A stretch of 32,283 bases of DNA from Candidatus Helarchaeota archaeon (GTDB lineage: Archaea; Asgardarchaeota; Lokiarchaeia; Helarchaeales; HEL-GB-A): positions 1 through 32,283 of the forward strand of contig JABXJU010000021.1 of the NCBI GenBank assembly GCA_013375405.1. The letters are read 5' to 3'. Position numbers and translations under genes: made by a program. Each line of letters opens with the position of its first letter. Position 1 is the first letter of the stretch. The notes beneath the pieces are model-generated. The model did not search any database, was not told where the DNA came from, and saw only the letters and a list, made by a program, of their open reading frames with translations. Below are positions 6,369-14,782 of the stretch, piece after piece.

Positions 6369-7565
6369 GTGTCAAATGTGTATGCAATTGGTGAAGCCTT
6401 ACTTGGAAGAGAACCCGAATTGGCGCATGTTGATTTAATTATTGGTGAAAAAAAAGGAAATGTCGGAATAGCTTTTGCGAACGCGCTCTCACACCTCAGT
6501 AAAGGACACACTCCCCTTCTCGCGGTCATTCGACCCAATTTACCATGTAAACCATGGACCGTGATCATTCCCAAAGTTACCATTGAAGGTTTTAGTCAAA
6601 TTACTAAAATCTTTGGCTCGGCTCAATATGCGGTAGCTAAAGCGGTCGCAGACGCAGTTGAGGAAGGTCTTATTCCGAAAGGTAAGATTGAGGAGTGGGT
6701 CATTATCGTAAGTGTCTTTGTTCATCCCCAAGCTAAAAATGATCGGAAAATTTACACGTACAACTACTCGGCCACGAAACTTGCGATTCGACGGGCGCTT
6801 TCGAATTATCCTCCCTATGACAAGATTCTTTATGATAAAGATCGTGCTAAACATCCGGTTCTTGGATTTAGAGTGCCGCGACTTTGGAGACCCCCTTACC
6901 TCCAAATCGCGTTGGATGTTCCTAGCAAAGAACGTACGCTTAAAATTATTAAGATGTTACCGAAAAGCGATCGGATCATCTTAGAAGTCGGAACGCCTCT
7001 GCTTAAACATTATGGCACTCAATTAATTGGTGAGCTCCGCGAATCTGTAAAAGATGCCTTCATTATTGCTGATTTGAAGACGTTAGATGTAGGAAAAGTG
7101 GAAGTCGACTTAGCATTTGAAGAAACTGCTGATGCGGTAGTGGCTGCAGGTTTAGCTTCCATTCAAACTCTAGATAAATTTGTCTATGAAGCAAGACGCC
7201 TTGGGATCTATTCATTTATTGATATGATGGACCTTGAATCTCCTCTAGAAAAACTAAAGAAGCTGAAAGATTTGCCCGATTTAGTCATTATGCATCGCGC
7301 CATTGATACCGAAGCGGATCAAAAACCTCGGTGGGATTTAATAAAAGAAATAAAAGAACTTGGTGTTAAATTAGTAGCAGTAGCTGGTGGAATCCGCCCA
7401 ATGACCACGGTAGATGCTTTGAAAAGTGGCGCTGATATTATTATCGTTGGCCGATATATAACCCAATCTAAAGATGTCGAACGCTCTACTCGTGAATTCT
7501 TAAAGATTTTTGAAGAGAAAAAGTATTGGAGTGATATTGATCTTTTCAGAGTGCATGAAGAATAA
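6369..7565 (+). CDS. fae-hps: Bifunctional formaldehyde-activating enzyme / 3-hexulose-6-phosphate synthase
   Basis: 398 residues, the usual length of the archaeal fusion. The Fae part (about 1-160) has AHVDLIIG with the catalytic-type His20, KGNVGIAFANAL and a middle segment typical of Fae. It joins formaldehyde to tetrahydromethanopterin. The Hps part (about 175-390) is an OMP-decarboxylase-like barrel with LDVPSKERTL, EVGTPLLKHYG, DLKTLDVG, and a closing VAGGIRP and ADIIIVGR. It interconverts formaldehyde plus ribulose-5-phosphate and hexulose-6-phosphate. In archaea it makes ribulose phosphate and captures formaldehyde. The GTG start sits close behind an AGGTTTAGG stretch. The phosphoglycerate mutase follows after 64 bases and a T-rich stretch. 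Confidence 0.95.
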   Translation: MSNVYAIGEALLGREPELAHVDLIIGEKKGNVGIAFANALSHLSKGHTPLLAVIRPNLPCKPWTVIIPKVTIEGFSQITKIFGSAQYAVAKAVADAVEEGLIPKGKIEEWVIIVSVFVHPQAKNDRKIYTYNYSATKLAIRRALSNYPPYDKILYDKDRAKHPVLGFRVPRLWRPPYLQIALDVPSKERTLKIIKMLPKSDRIILEVGTPLLKHYGTQLIGELRESVKDAFIIADLKTLDVGKVEVDLAFEETADAVVAAGLASIQTLDKFVYEARRLGIYSFIDMMDLESPLEKLKKLKDLPDLVIMHRAIDTEADQKPRWDLIKEIKELGVKLVAVAGGIRPMTTVDALKSGADIIIVGRYITQSKDVERSTREFLKIFEEKKYWSDIDLFRVHEE

Positions 7566-7617
7566 TTTTTTCTCTTTTTAATCTTTTATAATCTATTTAT
7601 TTTTTATTTTTTTAATT
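7566..7617 (+). terminator. T-rich stretch, probable archaeal terminator
   Basis: Several runs of five to seven T directly after the Fae-Hps stop, with no hairpin, as expected for archaeal intrinsic termination. It lies just before the GGTGA ribosome site of the next gene, so read-through is also possible. Confidence 0.35.
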
Positions 7618-7629
7618 TGGTGAATTAGA

Positions 7630-8865
7630 TTGAAGTGTATTCTTATTATCTGCGATGGTATGGGTGATCGCCCCTGTAAAGATTACCCTAAAACTCCCCT
7701 TGAAACCGCTAAAACTCCCGCACTTGATCAATTGGCCAATCGCGGACTTTGTGGTATCATGGATACGATTGGTCCAGGTATCCGACCAGGAAGTGATACT
7801 GCCCATCTCGCCATTTTTGGCTATGATCCATATATTTATTACAAAGGACGTGGCCCTTTTGAGGCAATCGGTGCAGGAATTGATGTAAAACCCGGAGAAA
7901 TTGCATTACGAGCCAATTTTGCCACAATTGATTCGAATGACATTATTTTAGATAGAAGAGCGGGACGAATCATTCCTGAAGGAGATCAATTTGCACAATT
8001 ATTACAGGATTTAACCCTAAATTGCGCCCCTGAAGTAAAACTTACGTTTATCCATACGGTGGAGCATCGCGGAGTTCTGAAACTTCAAGGACCAAGCCTC
8101 TCGCATAAGGTTTCAGATATGGATCCCGATATCGCGAATGTAAGGGTTCAAGCATGTCGTCCCCTTGACACAAGTCCAGAATCGCAACGGACTGCAGATA
8201 TTTTAAATGACTTTTTCCAGAGAACGAAACAAATCTTGAGAGAAAGTCCTTTATATGATAAACGACGGCAGAAAAATCTTCCCCATGTAAATTCTATACT
8301 ACTAAGAGGTGCAGGCATCGTTCCTGAATTGCAATCCTTGGGAGAGAAATATAATATCCACGCTTCAAATATCTGTGGTGCCCCTCTCTACCGCGGAGTC
8401 GCAGAAGTTGTCGGGATGAGTTCAATAGATGTTCCAGAAGCCACAGGAACTGTTAACACTGATACTCTTGCCAAAGGGAACGCCGCGTTGCGAAATTTGG
8501 ATACAAATGATCTTATCTTTATTCATATAAAAGGCACTGATAGTGCTTCCCACGATGGAAATTACTCACAAAAAGTAATGATGCTAGAAAAAATTGATGC
8601 GATGGTACAACTTTTACTCGATAACACAAATCAAGATGAAACAATTATCGCAATCACTGCAGATCACGCCAATCCGATAAGTGTGCGTGATCATACCGCC
8701 GATCCAGTTCCGGTTGCAATTGCAGGGGAAGGTATTTTATCGGATGATGTTTCTATTTACTCTGAACGAACGTGCGCCAATGGTGGGCTTGGCCGGATTC
8801 GAGGCTTGGATCTCATGCCTATATTAATGGATTTCATAGATAAAGTCAAAAAATTCGGAGCTTAA
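7630..8865 (+). CDS. apgM: 2,3-bisphosphoglycerate-independent phosphoglycerate mutase, archaeal type
   Basis: 411 residues, the usual ApgM length. It interconverts 2- and 3-phosphoglycerate in glycolysis and gluconeogenesis. The alkaline-phosphatase-type fold shows the metal ligand in IICDGMGDRP (D9), the nucleophile serine in GPGIRPGSDTAH (S55), IFGYDP, GRGPFEAIGAG, and later HIKGTDSASHDGN and TADHANP with the second metal site. The TTG start is supported by GGTGA seven bases upstream. It follows Fae-Hps on the same strand and overlaps the end of the convergent gene by four bases. Confidence 0.95.
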   Translation: MKCILIICDGMGDRPCKDYPKTPLETAKTPALDQLANRGLCGIMDTIGPGIRPGSDTAHLAIFGYDPYIYYKGRGPFEAIGAGIDVKPGEIALRANFATIDSNDIILDRRAGRIIPEGDQFAQLLQDLTLNCAPEVKLTFIHTVEHRGVLKLQGPSLSHKVSDMDPDIANVRVQACRPLDTSPESQRTADILNDFFQRTKQILRESPLYDKRRQKNLPHVNSILLRGAGIVPELQSLGEKYNIHASNICGAPLYRGVAEVVGMSSIDVPEATGTVNTDTLAKGNAALRNLDTNDLIFIHIKGTDSASHDGNYSQKVMMLEKIDAMVQLLLDNTNQDETIIAITADHANPISVRDHTADPVPVAIAGEGILSDDVSIYSERTCANGGLGRIRGLDLMPILMDFIDKVKKFGA

Positions 8866-10292
8866 CTGGAAGCTCTTTCAAGTTCTTTCAATCTCAATTC
8901 CTTTTTAGTTTCTAACAGTTCTTTTTCTTCTTCTTCCCCCGCTTCTTCCTCCACTTTTCTAGATGCCATTACTCGATCGAACTTATGTGAAAGACTATCG
9001 AGTTTAGGGGCTATAAATTTAAATTTTTGTTGTAAAATTATAGCCATAGAGCGAAGAAGCCGGTAAAGATGCCCTCCTGCCACATATCCAACGAGTTTAA
9101 TGCGAGTATTTTGTGGGTATTTTTCAGGATAAGCAATATCATCCAAGCTTTTTAATAAAATTTTTCCTAAACCTGTTGCAACTGTTTCAATTGCCACATT
9201 TGATAGTCCTTCTATTTTTCGTATCCCAATCTTTTTTGAATATCGTTTCGGATCAAGAAAACTCTGCCACTGAATGAAATCTGTTTGATCAATTAGTTCT
9301 GATACTTTGGTCAAAACTTTTGTAATAGGTTCCCAGAAATCAATATCTATCCGCTCTTGCTCGTAAGCTTCTTTCAGCAATTTTCTGATTCCGCGAAGAT
9401 ATTTTTCTTGGTATTTCGGTGCAATATTCCATATGACTGTTTGAAGACAATCTAAATAGTAATATGGGTCATTTTTCTTACGAAAGATCTTCTTAATTTT
9501 TTGAAAGAAGGACAATCTTTTATAGGCTATTTGAATTAACTCGTCTAGCTCAATAACCGCCGCTGCAAATCCATTCCAATCAATATCTAGTTTATTTTCT
9601 AAATCATCATGAGTGATGACGGGGACCTCATCTACTTTGAAATCTGCTCCAACAGCATGATCAAAGAAGGAATCCCTTATTTTCTTCATCCAATGCGGCA
9701 ATTTGAACCAGTTTTTGAACCATTTATGGAGCATTGCAAATGTTGGTTTAGGATAATCCAAAACAAGAGAATGATCACCACGCTCGAACATTACATGAAC
9801 CTTATCATAAAATTCTTGCAAAGAATTAGTATTTGGAAAATATTCCGGCCATATTTCAACATATCCATGCCCAACCGTAGACCACGCGTAAAAATGCCCA
9901 TCTCTTTTTTCAACAATAACTCGCTCGAGATCTCCGAGATGATCATATGACTCAATCATTGCTTTACTAAATGCAAGAATCCCATATAACGTATAACGTT
10001 CAGCACGCTTCCCATTTTTAAGTATTTCCAAACCGGGAACGCGAATATTCACGCATATAATTTCATAAGTCTTCGCATCTGTGAGCCAACGACCCGTAGA
10101 TTCAATCCAATCGAAATCCTCCCCCAATGAATACATAATTTTGCGTAGTTCTTTTAAATCCTTAACATTACGCGCCTTATTAAGGATTCCCTCTTTCCAA
10201 CCCTGATATTGGTCAGTCATCTTCTTCTGAAGATCTTCCTCAAGGATTAATTCTCCTTTTCGAATTTTTACTCGTACTCTCATTCTTCGCAT
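8862..10292 (-). CDS. Large protein of unknown function with acidic coiled tail
   Basis: 476 residues. I recognise no family. The N-terminal third is mixed strand and helix, with a GHGYVEIWPEYFP stretch near 147-159. The middle is helical and rich in tryptophan, lysine and phenylalanine (about 190-340), and the tail (about 440-476) is a charged helix. A short hydrophobic helix with VGYVAGGHLYRLL near 402-414 is not a clear membrane span. No signal peptide is present. The length, long uninterrupted frame and codon use support a real gene. It converges on apgM with a four-base overlap. The starts at 10292 and 10283 are both ATG and cannot be separated. Confidence 0.75.
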   Translation of the reverse strand: MRRMRVRVKIRKGELILEEDLQKKMTDQYQGWKEGILNKARNVKDLKELRKIMYSLGEDFDWIESTGRWLTDAKTYEIICVNIRVPGLEILKNGKRAERYTLYGILAFSKAMIESYDHLGDLERVIVEKRDGHFYAWSTVGHGYVEIWPEYFPNTNSLQEFYDKVHVMFERGDHSLVLDYPKPTFAMLHKWFKNWFKLPHWMKKIRDSFFDHAVGADFKVDEVPVITHDDLENKLDIDWNGFAAAVIELDELIQIAYKRLSFFQKIKKIFRKKNDPYYYLDCLQTVIWNIAPKYQEKYLRGIRKLLKEAYEQERIDIDFWEPITKVLTKVSELIDQTDFIQWQSFLDPKRYSKKIGIRKIEGLSNVAIETVATGLGKILLKSLDDIAYPEKYPQNTRIKLVGYVAGGHLYRLLRSMAIILQQKFKFIAPKLDSLSHKFDRVMASRKVEEEAGEEEEKELLETKKELRLKELERASS

Positions 10293-10354
10293 CCAATTTA
10301 GTTCTCTATTTTATATTTACAGAATTGTTACATTTCATTTCTTATTAAGAAAAG

Positions 10355-10366
10355 AGAGGATCCTCT
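10355..10366. promoter_or_regulatory. 12-base perfect palindrome, candidate operator
   Basis: AGAGGATCCTCT, a perfect inverted repeat 63 bases upstream of the unknown gene at 10292 and about 210 bases beyond the 3' end of the Lrp-type regulator gene. Its place and symmetry would suit a dimeric regulator. A short palindrome can also arise by chance. Confidence 0.25.
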
Positions 10367-10575
10367 TTAATTTACCTCAACTTCTATACATTTTCTAACT
10401 TTTTAAGCTTCATAATACAGGAATATTAAAAATTCGCTTCCATTAAAAGTTAATTGTTGATACTATGAAACTCCACAATTCAGAGATCTGCTGGAATTCC
10501 TTTCAATATAGAACGAAGTTCAAAACAATTTAACCATATTTTTTCCTAAACAACGCAAAAATTAGAAAGAGAAAA

Positions 10576-11091
10576 TTATTGCATAAAACAACCTGGCGCA
10601 ACAGATTTAATAATGAAATTCGATTTAACATCTTTAATTCCATCAATTTGAGTAACCTTTGCTAGGAGTATCGAAAAATCTTCCATATTTTTAGCAAAAA
10701 CATTACAAACAATATTTGGATCACTAGCAAGTATCGATATTTGTGAGATCTGTGTAAAGTCTTGTAAGTGGGTGACAACACCTTCTGTAAGTTTGCTGGA
10801 TTCTAATGTTATCATGAAGAACGCTGAAATGTCTAAATTGTATAATTTTTTATCTACTATTGGCTTGAAATTCCTTATTATCTTTAATTCAATCAATCTA
10901 GTTAATCTATTTCTAACGGTAGCAGGCGTTACTCCAATTGACTCTGCAATTTGGGTATAACTGGCTCGCCCATCTTCCGATAAATATCGTATGATGCGTC
11001 TATCTATTTCATCAGGATTATAATCCTCCGGATCATACTCCCTCATATAAAATTCCAATTTTTTTTCAGTAAATTCCAAGGCTTTTGTCAT
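10576..11091 (-). CDS. Lrp/AsnC-family transcription regulator
   Basis: 171 residues. The helix-turn-helix is at about 25-75 (DEIDRRIIRYLSEDGRASYTQIAE, then GVTPATVRNRLTRLIELKII), and the RAM ligand/oligomer domain at about 80-165 ends in DGIKDVKSNFII. Lrp proteins form dimers to octamers and sense amino acids or related metabolites. A 20-residue N-terminal extension precedes the usual start of the DNA-binding domain. The ATG at 11091 has GAGGT three bases upstream. A separate winged helix gene lies 177 bases further upstream on the same strand. The target is not known. Confidence 0.92.
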   Translation of the reverse strand: MTKALEFTEKKLEFYMREYDPEDYNPDEIDRRIIRYLSEDGRASYTQIAESIGVTPATVRNRLTRLIELKIIRNFKPIVDKKLYNLDISAFFMITLESSKLTEGVVTHLQDFTQISQISILASDPNIVCNVFAKNMEDFSILLAKVTQIDGIKDVKSNFIIKSVAPGCFMQ

Positions 11092-11268
11092 AATACCTCA
11101 CACCAACCTTCTGATATCATTTTATTCCTCAATGAATAATAAAATAGGATCAGATTCCCTACTTTTCTTGTACAAAACCTTTGATACTTTTATGAGAAAT
11201 TTTTGATAAGATCTATTTGTCGAATAATTACAACGCAAAAATAAAAGATAACTGGATTGTAACCGAAA

Positions 11269-11568
11269 CTACATAATTTTAGAAAGTTCTTCAAGTTTTT
11301 GCCTTAAAGAATCTCCTTCTGCTGTAAGTTGTATAATCTTTTTTCTCCGATCTTTATCAGCTGTTATTTCTTGTATAAAATTTTGCATGGCAAGGTCAAA
11401 GATTATATCTTTTATAACAGGTTTACTAATTTGGTTTTTAAATTTATCCCTTATCTCACTCAACTCTGCTGTTTTTCCCCTTCTGGAAAGAAAATTGAGA
11501 ATTTCATATAATTTAGTTGGGAAATGTTTGGTTTTAATGTAGGAGGATTTGGTTTCCAGCTCTGTCAT
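11269..11568 (-). CDS. Small winged helix (MarR-like) DNA-binding protein
   Basis: 99 residues. The order is a helix with LYEILNFLSRRGKTAELSEI (20-39), a recognition-like helix KPVIKDIIFDLAMQNFI (49-65), a basic wing TADKDRRKKIIQLTAEG (69-85) and a C-terminal helix. The wing ending in LTAEG is typical of MarR/PadR-like single-domain repressors. The LSRRGKTAELSEI start of the domain is the usual helix 2. ATG at 11568 with a GGA-containing ribosome site. The AT-rich region upstream (11569-11803) is shared with the divergent cyclin-fold gene, so it could control that gene. Confidence 0.75.
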   Translation of the reverse strand: MTELETKSSYIKTKHFPTKLYEILNFLSRRGKTAELSEIRDKFKNQISKPVIKDIIFDLAMQNFIQEITADKDRRKKIIQLTAEGDSLRQKLEELSKIM

Positions 11569-11803
11569 CTTCCTTACGCGTCGATAAAATTAGGGAAAAA
11601 ATACTTTTCCTATTTCCTAAATTGAGCAATTCTTTATATAAACTTTTCTAAATTTCCCAAATCGCCCATTTTTGGAAATATGTAATTCTAGAAGGATCTA
11701 CATGACATAAGGATATATATCCGAATATTTCTTAATATTGTCGGGAAACTTTGATAACATTTCCTATGGAACTCAAATAATAACAAAATTTGGTGTATTT
11801 ATA

Positions 11804-12397
11804 ATGATTCAGGAATATTTTAATCTACCCATTGCTTTAAAAAATGATTATATTCAGAGTTATGTTAGAGAAGCATATAAATTCTACAAGGATCATGGCG
11901 TAAAAAAAACTTATGCATTTTATGCTATAGATCTCATAATTCGATACCTCATAAAACTTGGATCTTCGTGGCCGAGAGAGCGCAATGTTCTCTATATTGC
12001 TGCTCTCTATATTGCTAGTAGACATCCTTTTTCCCACCCGAATCCCACTTCCCGACTAGAGTTTGCTAAGCGATTTCAAATCAAAACTTCATCCATCAAC
12101 TGGTACGTAACACGAATCACAAATGAGCTAGAATTTTTCAAAGTATACGATTCACATTCTCGTCCTTATTTTATAGATTCTTCTGGCATTATTCATGTTC
12201 TAACTGCTTCTATTTCCAGAACCCGCGTCAATGAACACTTTATACGGCAAGTAGCCTTGGATGAACCAATCGAAATTAATATTATTGCAGATGAAATTGT
12301 TGCTCAACTAGTCGATAAACTTCGGTTAATCCCTTCTATCTTCAAACGAGAACTTCGACGTCTCATTCTTTCCTTTATTGAACGCGAAATTCCTTAA
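11804..12397 (+). CDS. Cyclin-fold (TFIIB-core-like) protein
   Basis: 197 residues from the ATG at 11804. A GGTG eight bases upstream favours this ATG over an upstream in-frame TTG (11738). The protein is all helical. The part at about 20-110 has the TFB/cyclin repeat layout: a hydrophobic helix with IIRYLIKLG, then NVLYIAALYIASR, then P-T-R-EFAKRFQIKTSSINWYVTRI where TFIIB repeats have P-x-T-x-x-EIA and a DNA-reading helix. The second half (about 115-197) is less clear and could be a decayed second repeat. There is no N-terminal zinc ribbon, so it is not a full TFB. It may be a regulatory cyclin-like or TFB-derived factor. The fold call is by pattern only. Confidence 0.55.
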   Translation: MIQEYFNLPIALKNDYIQSYVREAYKFYKDHGVKKTYAFYAIDLIIRYLIKLGSSWPRERNVLYIAALYIASRHPFSHPNPTSRLEFAKRFQIKTSSINWYVTRITNELEFFKVYDSHSRPYFIDSSGIIHVLTASISRTRVNEHFIRQVALDEPIEINIIADEIVAQLVDKLRLIPSIFKRELRRLILSFIEREIP

Positions 12398-12437
12398 ATT
12401 CCTTTTTTTATACACTTTATACAAAAATAATTTGAAA

Positions 12438-13898
12438 CTAAGTTCGGTGTAAGAAATACTTAAGTCCTACAGAAGTAGCTTCAATAAGTCGGGGTATTGC
12501 TGATATCATCCCAACTTTAAAAAAAGGGGGACTTAACCTCATCCAATTGAGAAACTCATTATGTTGCCTGGGATAAATATTAATACCCATTGCATAGGCT
12601 ACTAGCTCTTGGATATCCCATAACCTTATTGGATCGCCCATTTGTTTGAGCCCATCACCGTAGGTAAGAAGACATCCACCACAGACAGTGGTTACATCAC
12701 GAACTCCTCTAGATAGAGCATCATTTACGACTTCTTTTTGGGACTTAAATGCAAGATCTTGATTTAATGGAGATGTAAGGGAAGCCACCTTTTGAATTAA
12801 TTTTGCTGTTATTCCACAACACCGCGAATTCTCCCCTGAAAATGTCAATTCACGATAATCAACACCGGGAATACTTTTTAATATTTCGTGTTGAGATTCA
12901 GATAATTGACCTTTCCCTACTGTTACGTTTCTTTTTCCAGTGGAGCAAGAAGATAAAACCCCAATCGGACGGTTAATTTTTCGTTTAAATTTGATTTGTC
13001 CTGCCTTGATTAACTCTTCAAGATAATCTGAGAGGTATATAACTTCGATCCCTGCATCCTCTAGAATTGTACTTAATGGTAAATTAAATGTTTGATTCCC
13101 TCTTCCTGTTGGAAATTTTTTAGCAGAATACGCCATATAACACCCTGGACAAGCTGTAATTACTCTTTCTGGCTTTAATTTTGAAAGCAATTTCCCAGTT
13201 CGCTCTCCTATCAGGAGCGAACTCTTTATGAATCCAGCAACTAAAAAAAACCCACCACAACAAAATTCTGGTGTCCCAATTGTATGATATTTCACGTCTG
13301 CCTTATCAAATATTGCCATTGTTAACTGAACAAGATTTGGCATACCATATGTATGACCACATCCTGGCATGAATAATGTAGCTCCCTCCTTAATTTGATC
13401 AAACCTCGGATTCTTTGCTCGCTCTAATCGCCTTGTAACTTTTTCTCTATTCTTATCTTCAATCCATTTATTAGGATAGCCAAGATGACCGAAGATTCTC
13501 ATTATAATCCTCTGTATGGGAAAATCTGGATTTTTATACAAATATTTTCTTAATGAATACTCTGCAAATTGAAGTAGAAAAGGAGCTGCTCCTTTTTGTA
13601 ATAGAACAAATCTAAGCCCTATCATCAAAATTGCTTTACTAATCCCTTGCGGACAAAATTGGTGGCAGAATTCATCGACACAACATCTCCATATCACAGT
13701 CTTTGCATTTCCAGAGAGCGATGTTTTAAAATCGCTCATGATATATTCCTTGATTGATTTCATTATCTTTGTAGCAAGTTTAGGGTTAAATTTTTCTAAA
13801 TAACAATTTTGAAGACATAAACCACATACTTCACATTTTTTGACCGCATTTTTAAGTGCAGGGACGACTAAACGTAATTTTTTTTCCAGATCTAACAT
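12438..13898 (-). CDS. Iron-sulfur oxidoreductase of the HdrD/GlcF (CCG domain) type
   Basis: 486 residues. The first 4Fe-4S motif is C22-x2-C25-x2-C28-x3-C32. A second, irregular motif RCCVDEFCHQFCPQG follows near 70-85. Two CCG domains come next: GCGHTYG, FCCGG and CPGC in the first, then SCSTG, RCCG and CGGC in the second. In HdrB/D these bind a noncubane cluster that handles disulfides, and in GlcF/LdhB relatives they pass electrons. A C-terminal tail of about 60 residues has a hydrophobic helix. No flavin subunit is adjacent. GAGGT eight bases before the ATG fixes the start. It is divergent from the first Ras-like GTPase with a 158-base shared upstream region. Confidence 0.85.
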   Translation of the reverse strand: MLDLEKKLRLVVPALKNAVKKCEVCGLCLQNCYLEKFNPKLATKIMKSIKEYIMSDFKTSLSGNAKTVIWRCCVDEFCHQFCPQGISKAILMIGLRFVLLQKGAAPFLLQFAEYSLRKYLYKNPDFPIQRIIMRIFGHLGYPNKWIEDKNREKVTRRLERAKNPRFDQIKEGATLFMPGCGHTYGMPNLVQLTMAIFDKADVKYHTIGTPEFCCGGFFLVAGFIKSSLLIGERTGKLLSKLKPERVITACPGCYMAYSAKKFPTGRGNQTFNLPLSTILEDAGIEVIYLSDYLEELIKAGQIKFKRKINRPIGVLSSCSTGKRNVTVGKGQLSESQHEILKSIPGVDYRELTFSGENSRCCGITAKLIQKVASLTSPLNQDLAFKSQKEVVNDALSRGVRDVTTVCGGCLLTYGDGLKQMGDPIRLWDIQELVAYAMGINIYPRQHNEFLNWMRLSPPFFKVGMISAIPRLIEATSVGLKYFLHRT

Positions 13899-14056
13899 TG
13901 CTCTACACCTCTGCTAATTAAAAATGTGATTGTTTTCCTTTAATAAAAGGAAATTATATGATAGTAAAACTTACAACTACATTTAAATTCCTTATAGAAA
14001 GAAGGCATAAATATCATTTCAATGCGTTAAAACAATATTGTTAGAAGGTCGGAAAA

Positions 14057-14596
14057 TTGGCTGAAAAGCTACTGAGATATAAAATGATTCTCTTTGGAGA
14101 TGCAGGAGTCGGGAAAACAAGCCTAGTTGAACGATTTATCAATAATAAATTTGAAGAATCGTACATCAGTACAATAGGATATAATGTATTCGAGAAACAA
14201 ATCGCTTATTTAAATGTCACAATATCTTTAATGATATTTGACATCGGTGGCCAAGAAAAATTCAGAGACTTAAGAAAAAAATACGCTGATGGAGCTAACA
14301 CGGCTTTTATCGTGTATGATATAACGGATATCGATTCGTTTAAAAACATTAGCCAGTGGATTAACGATTTATCTGAATTTTCTGGAGAAATTCCATTTAT
14401 TATCATTGGAAATAAAGTAGACCTCGAAGCTCAACGCAAAGTTTCCCAAGAGGATGCAAAGAAACATTGCATTTCTGAGATAGGTGCGTTAGATTTTTTC
14501 GAAACCTCGGCTAAGACCGGGCAAGGTGTCGAGGATGCGTTCGTCCAACTCGCTATATATACCTATAAAAAATATTTTCCCGAAAACACCCAATAA
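14057..14596 (+). CDS. Ras/Rab-family small GTPase (first of a pair)
   Basis: 179 residues with all five G boxes: G1 GDAGVGKT (14-21), G2 threonine T39 in STIGYN, G3 DIGGQ (62-66, the glutamine matching Ras Q61), G4 NKVD (119-122) and G5 ETSAK (149-153). The DIGGQEKFRDLRKKYADGA stretch resembles Rab-like proteins, with IGG in place of TAG. The C-terminus ends soon after the fold with no cysteine, so it is not prenylated and should be cytosolic or recruited by a partner. TTG start behind AAGGTCGG. The surface receptor follows after 186 bases on the same strand, and a close paralog lies beyond it. Confidence 0.95.
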   Translation: MAEKLLRYKMILFGDAGVGKTSLVERFINNKFEESYISTIGYNVFEKQIAYLNVTISLMIFDIGGQEKFRDLRKKYADGANTAFIVYDITDIDSFKNISQWINDLSEFSGEIPFIIIGNKVDLEAQRKVSQEDAKKHCISEIGALDFFETSAKTGQGVEDAFVQLAIYTYKKYFPENTQ

Positions 14597-14782
14597 TAAA
14601 ATGGAATTGAAAGCATAATTGAATTGAAATCCTTTTTAAAATATGTCAAATTAATATACTACCTTATAACTTTGTAATTTATAGGATTCTAACGATTTTA
14701 AATACATGAAATATAAATATAGAGCTCTAAAATCATAATAATTTCCTGGTTTTCCAGATTCGAGAAAAAGGGATAAGAAAAA

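Noticed and set aside
11738..12397. Cyclin-fold protein starting at TTG 11738
   Set aside because: No ribosome site is found there, whereas GGTG lies eight bases before the ATG at 11804.
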